Shown here: piece by piece, positions 27,001-34,117 of the stretch
Layout of the letters: the number at the start of each line of letters is the position of its first letter
Numbering within the stretch: the stretch's first letter is position 1
NCBI GenBank assembly: GCA_013076295.1
Contig: RQOL01000540.1
Coordinates: 372,001 to 436,000, forward strand
DNA length: 64,000 nt
Direction: 5' to 3'
Origin: Sanderia malayensis
Lineage: Eukaryota > Cnidaria > Scyphozoa > Semaeostomeae > Pelagiidae
Translations under genes and position numbers: made by a program
Notes under the pieces: model-generated
The model's input: the letters and a program-made list of their open reading frames with translations, nothing else
Database searches by the model: none
Told to the model about the DNA's origin: nothing

Positions 27001-27853
27001 ACACTTGATAACACTTCGTAACTTTATATTTGAAAACTTTGGAGATTGCTTCTTACTTACCATCTTGAGTCTCAGCCACAGTGGCATTGGTGCCTGAAGC
27101 AAAAATACAATTACAATACATAATACAAATACAAATGCATTAGATTATATTGATAAATTTGAAGAGTGAAAGCAACATTGACATACCATCTGAATGTAAG
27201 AAAAGTGTGTCGAATTTTTGACATATATTACATAAATCGTCATTGCTATCTCTGTTTCTACTTTTTCTTCTCCATATGAACAGAAAGTGAATCAATTCCA
27301 GCAAATTCCACAAAAAACATAAACCATTAACAACCATTATACCAATGTTGATTCCTGTTTTGTCTGGTCCTCTACCTTCATAGCAAAGTACTGTCTGGTT
27401 GTCAATGTTACACCTGAATCGGTTTCTTATCGTGATATTTTTATTAAAGAAGCCAAATACAACAACAGCTGCAGCAAAAACCAACATGAGAAGGGAAAGT
27501 CTTATCATGTAAATGCAATGTAAATGCAATGTGTGGTGTCCTGGATTTTCTTTCAAATACTTGTACCTCGACATTGCTGCTGAAGTAACCAAAATGATAA
27601 AACAGCCAATCAAAATAGCAGCTACATTTATCCAATCTAAAAGCACGGTTTTGCCGGTGAACTGAGAAATACATCTGTGTGTAAGAATATCATCACTGGT
27701 ATGACATTTGATGTTGAACCTCTCATTGTTGGACAATTCCACAGATTTACCAAACAATCCAAATGCAACTAGAGGAAACCAAACAGTGAATATCCAGCTG
27801 GGCAAAGTCTCAGCATTTTTCAATTTATCAGGGAGAAAATCTGTCAGGGCCAT
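15032..27853 (-). CDS. Four-TM connexin-like + NACHT + LRR-like + tandem TIR receptor (NLR copy A)
   Basis: Thirteen coding exons, all in frame: 27187-27853, 27061-27093, 26801-26842, 25522-25590, 19231-20597, 19063-19137, 18250-18954, 17152-17185, 16700-16911, 16410-16572, 15876-16075, 15570-15735 and 15032-15045. They sum to 3747 nt (1248 aa). Order: 4TM module 1-222, linkers 223-270, NACHT 271-726 (P-loop GGLAGIGKS near 367, Walker B VFLIDGLDEL near 445, FKHLTIMEFLAS of the NLR helical region). A degenerate LRR-like exon covers 752-986. TIR-like domains cover about 998-1122 and 1123-1244. NLRs are intracellular danger sensors, and TIR domains signal or cleave NAD+. The 4TM exon would place this one in a membrane. 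Exon 25522-25590 ends SSSLQ like its copy B counterpart. A transposon-filled insertion of about 4.5 kb lies before the NACHT exon. The weak link is the join of the 4TM exon to the rest, since it has its own in-frame stop if the intron is retained. Confidence 0.62.
15570..16075 (-). other. TIR-like domain 2 exons (copy A)
   Basis: Exons 15876-16075 and 15570-15735, joined in phase 0. The first gives RKFIVISKAPGNQ, KLADEIGCPVFVN, HVVVALLTDGYEKSQQCLEM. The second gives LKIIAVKLDNDFHPGDELNK and ICWTDETNFD. The YxxSxxCxxEM pattern matches the TIR region that carries the catalytic glutamate, and KIIAVKL matches the following core strand. A 14-nt final exon adds AKRW and the stop. Confidence 0.75.
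16410..16911 (-). other. TIR-like domain 1 exons (copy A)
   Basis: Exons 16700-16911 and 16410-16572, joined in phase 0. They give PRSILYLCQPDSRDFVLQLK, NGYIAMDEN, LPFILVVFIQHQ, then DKGIKILFVKLEADFHPSKA and CLDFTDKRNNAEM. The fold-level pattern is that of a TIR domain and the intron lies at the same place and phase as in TIR 2. The YxxSxxC element is missing; VERDILFA occupies that position. Confidence 0.65.
17186..18249 (-). other. Large intron of NLR copy A, no gene seen
   Basis: AT-rich sequence collinear with copy B (53711-54666). No coding frame, repeat array or element boundary was recognised. Confidence 0.6.
18250..18954 (-). other. LRR-like exon of NLR copy A
   Basis: 235 codons, phase 0 on both sides. 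Recurrent hydrophobic spacing (REVEILDFASWI, MKLKWLRMASM, VELHDVLVG, RLKRMELYNCPLV) suggests degenerate leucine-rich repeats. It carries a templated palindromic insertion at 18868-18899 absent from copy B. Confidence 0.55.
19231..20597 (-). other. NACHT exon of NLR copy A
   Basis: A single 1367-nt exon, exactly the length of its copy B partner, with no frame break. It starts DFSGLRKRYREECGKHEVNC. It carries the P-loop, CRELNSFF, Walker B with IDGLDEL, FIILGRPHARHH (sensor-like) and YIFKHLTIMEFLASIHVYL. It ends LANGKE at a phase-0 donor. Confidence 0.93.
21415..21851. mobile_element. Inverted-repeat MITE with TACCGTATTTCCTCTATT ends
   Basis: Ends TACCGTATTTCCTCTATT and AATAGAGGAAATACCGTA are near-perfect inverted repeats. 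They are followed inward by AGCGCCCGCC/GGGCGCTTAA and AAGCGCCCACCC motifs. Related but shorter AAGCCCCCACCCT segments occur at 26895-26935, 34995-35075 and 60795-60840. It is inserted at or beside the broken 3' end of the LINE fragment. Confidence 0.7.
21852..23669 (-). mobile_element. Non-LTR retrotransposon (LINE) reverse-transcriptase fragment
   Basis: Minus-strand peptides in order: KKRELQKERNKTMNDIHRKL and EKHKDDSRRMFQAVKHLQKK (coiled linker), KNGKSPGVDNLNTELIRYGP, KEEILIPFPKPGKN, LDKMKKNIPPTQATYQPGRS, IGVPQGDCLSPILFI and QQYADDTGWI. GVPQG.CLSP and YADD are reverse-transcriptase core motifs. The order of motifs is that of LINE elements. Frames are broken by stops and by a 340-bp insertion at 22495-22834, so it is dead. 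The clade was not resolved. Confidence 0.88.
22495..22834. mobile_element. 340-bp LTR-like insertion within the LINE
   Basis: It interrupts the reverse-transcriptase frame and is flanked by direct repeats ATACTAC (22488-22494 and 22835-22841). It begins TGTAGTG and contains a TATAAATA box near 22640 followed by initiator-like GTCAGTCAGAGACAGTC, as in a solo LTR. The right end is not the expected CA, and a 7-bp duplication is unusual for LTR elements, so the class is uncertain. Confidence 0.5.
23670..23709. repeat. Perfect 16-bp hairpin at the 5' edge of the LINE fragment
   Basis: GCACTTCATTGTTGTT pairs with AACAACAATGAAGTGC around an 8-nt loop. It sits at the border between LINE-derived and unrelated sequence. 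Confidence 0.85.
26023..26036 (-). pseudogene. Relic of the ancestral N-terminal exon in NLR copy A
   Basis: CAATATTGAACAAG followed by GTTAG is the 3' end and donor of copy B exon 59125-59208. Copy A keeps only these last nucleotides of the exon. Sequence to the right (26037 to about 28110) is unrelated to copy B and holds the 4TM exon, so this relic marks the left boundary of the N-terminal replacement. Confidence 0.75.
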
Positions 27854-27879
27854 TTTTGTAAGCAGTTTCTATTTTCAGC
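27187..27879 (-). other. Four-TM connexin/pannexin-like exon
   Basis: ATG at 27853 after a short leader and an acceptor at 27880-27881; phase-1 donor at 27186. Predicted membrane segments: IFTVWFPLVAFGLFGKSV, VAAILIGCFIILVTSAAM, MIRLSLLMLVFAAAVVVFGF and IMVVNGLCFLWNLLELIHFL. Two outside loops each carry a cysteine pair (FNIKCHTSDDILTHRCIS and FRCNIDNQTVLCYEG). The second loop into TM4 (CYEGRGPDKTGINIGIMVVN) resembles the connexin C-F-x-S-R-P-T-E-K-T-IF-x-IFM pattern. Connexins have three cysteines per loop, and here there are two. The module may thus be a divergent connexin/pannexin/LRRC8-type protein or convergent. Confidence 0.6.
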
Positions 27880-28341
27880 CTACAAATGAACAAATATAAC
27901 ATGAATTCTCAGCTGCAAAATAATGTGGTTAACATACAAAACTATATAAAACAAAACAAAACAGATGCTGAGGTATTTTGAAATTCAACATAACATGATG
28001 AAGCAATTAATTGATGATTAAAAATTTAATGGAATTTATTTGGTATACACTGGTTGCAGATAAACAAAAACACTATGAAAATATGAACAACGATATTTGG
28101 GATTGCAACATATGACGAGGAAGGAAGTGAATATTCACACATGGAAAAACCAATGTTGTGTGTTTGTAAAACGATTGAAAGCAACATCAGATATTGTTAT
28201 AGATATATGAAATATAATAATAAAACATATTTTATGGCTTTTATTTGCGGCTTAAGATAAAAAGAACTCCATTTCTGACGAGTCAAAATTGGGCATCTGC
28301 AACCTTCGCCATGTTTTGGAAACGTAAATAATGCAAGTAAT

Positions 28342-30670
28342 ACCGATCGACCTCCAGTTTGGGACTAGTTTAGGACTAGTTTCGGACTATTTGGGCGGCT
28401 ATATTATCAAAACTAAAGGCAATAAATCGCTTCAAATTGCATATATACAACACTCAGGCATGTAGAAAACAACCTTACTTTTATTGAATCATTTCCGTAT
28501 GTTTTTCTTGCAAAAAACCTCTTCTCACAAGGGCCTATTTTCGTAAAAAATTAACACTGCGATGACGAAGTGCGTTGTATGTAAGTCTACTTTTTACCCC
28601 CTGGATGAGATAATGAATTTTCAATGCCATCTTAATAAAATATAGCTCTCCACGGTGTGGTCATAAATTTTTGGCCGCTCTACTTTATTTCTTTCCTATG
28701 AAATTTTAACTCTGAAAACGACTCAGCGAGGAAAAAAGTGCTTTGCATGTAAGTCTACTTTTTACCCCCTGGATGAGATAACGAATTTTCAATGCCATAT
28801 TAATAAAATATAGCTCTCCACGGTGTGGTCATAAATTTTTGGGAGCTCTAACCTGCGTATTTCTTCAAAAATTTTATCTCTAAAAACGACTCAGTCACGG
28901 TTTGAGTGGAAAAATTTCTAAGTGTCAGGTGACAAAGTGCGTTGTATGTAAGTCTACTTTTTACCCCCTGGATGAGATAATGAATTTTTAATGCCATATT
29001 GAAAAGGACAGCTCTCCACGGTGTGGTCATAAATTTTTGGCCGCTCTACTTTATTTCTTTCCCATGAAATTTTAACTCTGAAAACGACTCAGCGAGGAAA
29101 AAAGTGCTTCGCATGTAAGTCTACTTTTTACCCCCTGTAAGTCTACTTTTTACCCCTTATGTTCTTTGCACCTTGATATGGCCAAACAATACCTTATTTC
29201 TGAAACGTCAGAGAAGCAATAGTTTGGTGCATGCAAGTTTAGTGTATTTGTATACTTAATTACATTGTGTAACATTAATTTTTATTTCAAATAAACAATA
29301 TGTGGTTCGTTATAATATTTCGCATTTCAATAAGGCAAGTGAAATGTGTTTCCCGTATTCAATAATATGCCATAAATACTTTGCATGTTGCCCGATTAAA
29401 TATAATGTCAGAGACACGTAGATAAATTCGATATAACAAAAGTTAGCTGTAGGTAAGATACATATAGATAGTTGTTCTGTCTTTCGCACCACGATATTGC
29501 CAAATATTTTTGAAACGTCTTAGAGGCAATATTTAGGTACAATGTAAGCTCCGTGTATTTGTATACTTTATTACATCCTGTACTAGCATTTATTACAAAT
29601 TGTGTAACTTTAATTTTTATTGCCCATGCAAAATATGTGGTGCGTTATAATTTTTCGCATTCCACTTTGCGATATTCTTAATGACCGAGAAAAATGTGAT
29701 TGTGCTTTTTCGCATTACTACTTTGCATGTTGCATTTAAGAGACACAATTATATTGTAACTGTATGCTATTATAGTTGCTCGTATAGTTTCAAATATTCT
29801 CTAGTTTAATAGTTTCTTTATTAGTTATTGATACTTGTTAAGTTCTTTATACCAAGATATTGCAGGATGAAATATAATTCACGCATCATGAAAATGCAAT
29901 ATTTACGTTCATGCACGTTTTCTCCATGCGGGTCATCCTTAAAGTGATGTCTCAGCGATCAAATTTCTAAGAAATACGCAAGATAGAGTTGTCAAACAAT
30001 TATGACCGCAACGTCCAGGGCTATATTTTATTAATCCGTCAGTAAAATTTTGACTTCTCATCCAGGGGGTAAAAAGTAGACTTACATTCAAGCAATTTGT
30101 TCGTGGCTGAGTCGTTTTCAGAGATAAAATTTTTGAAGAAATACGCAGGTTAGAGCTCCCAAAAATTTATGACCACACCGTGGAGAGCTATATTTTATTA
30201 ATATGGCATTGAAAATTCATTATCTCATCCAGGGGGTAAAAAGTAGACTTACATGCAAAGCACTTTTTTCCTCGCTGAGTCGTTTTCAGAGTTAAAATTT
30301 CATAGGAAAGAAATAAAGTAGAGCGGCCAAAAATTTATGACCACACCGTGGAGAGCTATATTTTATTAAGATGGCATTGAAAATTCATTATCTCATCCAG
30401 GGGGTAAAAAGTAGACTTACATACAACGCACTTCGTCATCGCAGTGTTAATTTTTTACGAAAATAGGCCCTTGTGAGAAGAGGTTTTTTGCAAGAAAAAC
30501 ATACGGAAATGATTCAATAAAATTAAGGTTGTTTTCTACATGCCTGAGTGTTGTATATATGCAATTTGAAGCGATTTATTGCTTTTAGTTTTGATAATAT
30601 AGCCGCGCAAATAGTCCGAAACTAGTCCGAAACTAGTCCTAAACTAGTCCCAAACTGGAGGTCGATCGGT
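28342..30670. mobile_element. 2.3-kb foldback DNA element
   Basis: Termini ACCGATCGACCTCCAGTTTG and its reverse complement begin inverted arms several hundred bases long. The arms hold tandem sub-repeats built on AAGTCTACTTTTTACCCCCT and CTCTCCACGGTGTGGTCATA. A 6-bp target duplication AGTAAT flanks it (28336-28341, 30671-30676). Copy B retains the empty site at about 61358-61363 (one AGTAAT followed by TGATTG). No transposase frame was seen. It lies in the first intron of NLR copy A. Confidence 0.92.
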
Positions 30671-30798
30671 AGTAATTGATTGATACGCCCATGTTGAAAT
30701 CAAAAATGTCATAAAACATTTAAAGAGGGTTCTAACATTAAGAAATACATTAACTATATAATATTGTGGTAATAAAGTGCTCAGAGTCATAAACTTAC

Positions 30799-30900
30799 CT
30801 TCTATAGTTTTTAAACACGGAAATATGCAATTAAAACAACAGAGGTCACAAACTATAATCCTATGAGATGCGAATGCAAAAGGCGGAGGCGGCGAGAAGA
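30799..30900 (-). other. Predicted 5' untranslated first exon of NLR copy A
   Basis: A canonical donor (AAG|GTAAGTTT, exon end 30799) lies in sequence shared with copy B (donor at 61488). Both are at the right-hand edge of the duplicated block, and no upstream coding exon was found. The transcription start is not defined. Confidence 0.45.
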
Positions 30901-31010
30901 GCTGTTGTTGGAATGAGACGAAAAAGCAAGCAGGAAGACCTTCGTTGCGTACAACATGCGTTCATTGGTGGAAATCATAATACAAAATTAACATAACAAA
31001 AGGGAATGAC

Positions 31011-32698
31011 AACTGAGAATGATGGGATCGAAAGGGAGTTCCCCACCTGATATACGGGGGGTCGGGGAATTCCCTAACATGAATGTTAGTAATCCAATTC
31101 AGCAAATAAGCCCCCAGGTGGCTAATTCGAGGATTTAGAATTACGGTACTTAAAATGATTAATTTCTAGAAAACATATTTTACTCATCAAAGTTTATTAG
31201 GGTCACTCATCCAAACGAAGTTTTCAGTTTGGAATACACAACACAAAGAGATATTTTAACCCAGCAGTTACTTAAAGCCTTACTCTTATCAAATTTGAAG
31301 TCAACATCGTAATAAGATTGAAATCTTTAGAAACGGAGGCATCCAGCAATTACATTGTTCATTCTTAGCAGAAAAGCAATTTAATTTCATTTATCCATTT
31401 ATTCGTCCAAAATAATTATAAAATGCCGCCACTTTTCCAGTCTTCAAGTGCTAAACTTTGAAATCCCAACTTTTTTAATATGATGAAAATATTATAATGG
31501 ATAAATGTTGTTGCAGTTGTTGTGGTTTCCTCGGTTTGGCATCAGCAATTGTGAAAGAATGACTGAATCAATTTTGATGGCATTTCATTGCGAGATGCAT
31601 TTGATATTTTTCAATTTCCCTTTCACAAGCATTCATATCAACAATAGTCTAACATAACACATTTAAATTAATAATCAATTATATGAAGCTCTTACCAATC
31701 CATTATTGGCAGTCTAAAGTATCAACAACCAATTCTTGCTCCTACGCAGGATCAGCAAACCGCAGTGCAAAAGCAAAGCAAAATCACGGGTTAGGCCACG
31801 TGTGGTTTAACCAAGTTTAATGGACAGGCACCCCACTGCTCCCTGTTGCACCAACCATGTAGCATTCCTCCCCAGTGGGTGGTCAGTTGACTTCGTATTA
31901 CACTTGTGCTGCATGCTTGTGAATTGCTGCTTGGTTTTATTGTTCCCCACCCTCCCTGGTCCCCTAATATCTGTCTCTTTTTCCATCTCCATTCTTGCTA
32001 CCTGCCCTTTAGTCTTTGTTTCTCCTGTTTTTTCCACACTATCTATCCGACGTCTGTCGGACAAGGTGCATTGCCCGGAAATCTGTGCTTTCCCTAGCCA
32101 ATCACCTGACAGTAAGTACAGTATTCCGCAGTCAAATCAGGGCAGTGCACAGATGCCCAATTTTCCCGCAAGTCGATCACCACTCTGGTTGTGGCTCGGT
32201 TGGGGTTTAATGACGATCTTATTCATATGGTTTTGATTCATGTTAGTACTTGTTAACATAAGTTTCTTGTTGTTGAAATTTTGTAAAAATTAAAATGAGC
32301 AGAAGATAACTTTTCGTTTTCTTTTGATGTTTCTGCAAAGAAAAGGATTCATTCATATTTTGTAATAGCTGAATGGTGAAGTTTAAATATCGTAAAGAAA
32401 AGTACAGCCGGGAAGGGCTTGTCAAGCCATTGTTGAAATGATAAAAATGAAATGGACAAGTCAAAATCCAGGCCCATGGCCCAGACTGCAGAGTATGGCA
32501 TGTGCACACCGGAGATATTTTTCCCCAAAAGCAACTGCACACCAGGCAGTTTAGGGTGTGGCAAGTTATCTGGGAGGAGCAGGGCGTGGCCCGTACAATT
32601 TATCACAGTGATTGTTTAGAAGATAAAATAGTCGTAAGTTGTTTATATTACGTTTCATTAAAATAATGCTTTTCAAAATCATTATTAGTCCAGGCCCC
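31011..32698. other. Spacer between duplicates: repeat remnants, no gene
   Basis: 31540-31800 carries fragments shared with 49390-49520 and 14766-14870. 31800-32240 is a GC-richer stretch whose several overlapping frames show no recognisable motif and look retroposon-like. 32470-32505 (GGCCCATGGCCCAGACTGCA) is inverted at 33497-33525, which may mark an older element around the hAT-like MITE. Confidence 0.5.
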
Positions 32699-33168
32699 CA
32701 GTGGCGGCGCCAGCTCCAAAAAAGTGGGGGGATTTTCTTCCCGGGCGGGCAAGAACTTTTTAAAAATTGTGTCTTGCTGTTGTAGGGAAACATGACGTGC
32801 CGAAGGCACGCACTCAATGGCCGGAGGCCGTTGCCTAACACAGCTGGGGGTCTGGGGGCGCTGTAAGCCCCCCAGCGGGTCCAGGGCAGTGCCCTGGTAG
32901 GGGTCCAGGGGGCGAAGCCCCCGGAAGCTATCGGGATTTTGTCGTTTCTGAGGTCTCAAAATGGCTTAGGATCCTTTGACTTCTCTTTCTGCATACATTG
33001 AAATAACCCTTTTGTGTTTTACATTGAAATAATCTTGCGACACAATTCACAGAACGTAGGCCTACCCCCCCCCCAAATTTCTCATCGGATTTGCATGAAT
33101 CTCAGAGACCATCTTTCTGAAAAAGTGGGGGGACTAGTCCCCCCATTCCCCCCCTGGCGCCGCCACTG
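32699..33168. mobile_element. hAT-like MITE (470 bp)
   Basis: Perfect terminal inverted repeats CAGTGGCGGCGCCAG and CTGGCGCCGCCACTG are flanked by an exact 8-bp target duplication CAGGCCCC (32691-32698, 33169-33176). The CAG...CTG ends and 8-bp duplication are hallmarks of the hAT superfamily. It is GC-rich, internally repetitive and has no transposase. Confidence 0.9.
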
Positions 33169-34117
33169 CAGGCCCCAACAAGAAAGATTTCACGTAGAAC
33201 GCACGCCGAAGTTACGCTGTACTTTCGTATATGTACGCCAGAAATCGTGTATTTTGTATTTATTATTATTATTTTGGGTACGCCGAGCAAAATTTTTATT
33301 AGTATGTACGCCGGCACGCCGACTTGAGCCTTGAGAACACGCCGAAGATCTTCGGGCCTAAGTGCATGGAATGCACCCTGCTCCTTCAGAAAAGGAAATT
33401 TTTTCTGTGCACACCAGCACATCGAAATTTTTGGTGGTGCACACCGGCACACCAGGAATTTTGTTCGTGCACACCGGAGATCTCGTCGAAAATTGCCATA
33501 CTCTGCAGTCCGGCCCATGGCGAGTGTTTCATCCTTAACTCAACTCAATCAGAAACTGACGAAGCAGGTTTGTGTCTGCATCTTAATTTATTATTATTGT
33601 CAGTTAGTATAAAGTTGTAAGCGTAACAGATTGTCACGGCCAGGTTGGGTTATTCACCGATTTAATTTAATAATAGTTATGATCCTATTTGATTTTGATT
33701 GTTATTCAGTCAGAAAGAAGGATAGCTTTTTTGCGTGATTTAATAATGTTTGTGTAATAATGACAAAATGGCAGTAACAACAGTTGCTATAGTATACTGC
33801 CTTGCTTGGCTTGGTCTATATACCATTGAATTTCCTGCTACTGCATTTCATACAGAGGTGGATAACTTGAGTTAACAAATGTTCAAGTTATCAAGGGTTA
33901 GAAATACTCGCAAAGCTTTCAAGGGGAATAGAAATTGTTTTGAGTCATCCGAGCCTCGAGTCATCAGGGTTTTACTGTATACAATTAGCATGCTTTCACG
34001 ACATCAATTGATGCTTTATAGTTGAAAATTTGTAGGAATAGCCAGCCTTTGTCGCAGAACACTAGGAATCTATGAACAAATGTGCAGATTTTAATCATGT
34101 TGTACTATTATTTCAAG
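33169..34117. other. Non-genic spacer upstream of the LRRC71-like remnant
   Basis: 33330-33525 has repeated GTGCACACCGG motifs and no recognisable protein. 33530-34117 shows nothing beyond AT-rich sequence. Earlier LRRC71 exons, if present, were not recognised. Confidence 0.5.

Larger units (their letters stand above)
6147..31010. repeat. Segmental duplication, copy A
   Basis: This block recurs in the same orientation at about 37127-61715. It covers the 3' end of the antizyme gene, its downstream inverted 23-bp repeat, the CCCCCTGG repeats, a long inverted repeat, two small open frames and a NACHT-LRR-TIR gene on the minus strand. The left edge lies inside antizyme exon 3. The right edge lies just upstream of the NLR first exon (CATTGGTGGAAATCATAAT shared). 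Copy-specific insertions and deletions interrupt the match. Edges are judged by eye to within tens of bases. Confidence 0.9.

Noticed and set aside
27140..27853. 4TM frame as an independent 237-residue gene
   Set aside because: Not excluded, but the phase-1 donor at 27187-27186, in-frame linkers and position equivalent to the copy B N-terminus favour the fusion. The last 15 residues before the stop lie in probable intron.
31820..32236. Overlapping plus- and minus-strand frames of up to 138 codons
   Set aside because: GC-richer repeat-derived stretch with frames in several phases, no domain, and no splice or duplication support.
33014..33620. Frames containing repeated C-T-P-A-H and AHQ motifs
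   Set aside because: Derived from short direct repeats (GTGCACACCGG) and the hAT-like MITE; no conserved protein was recognised.
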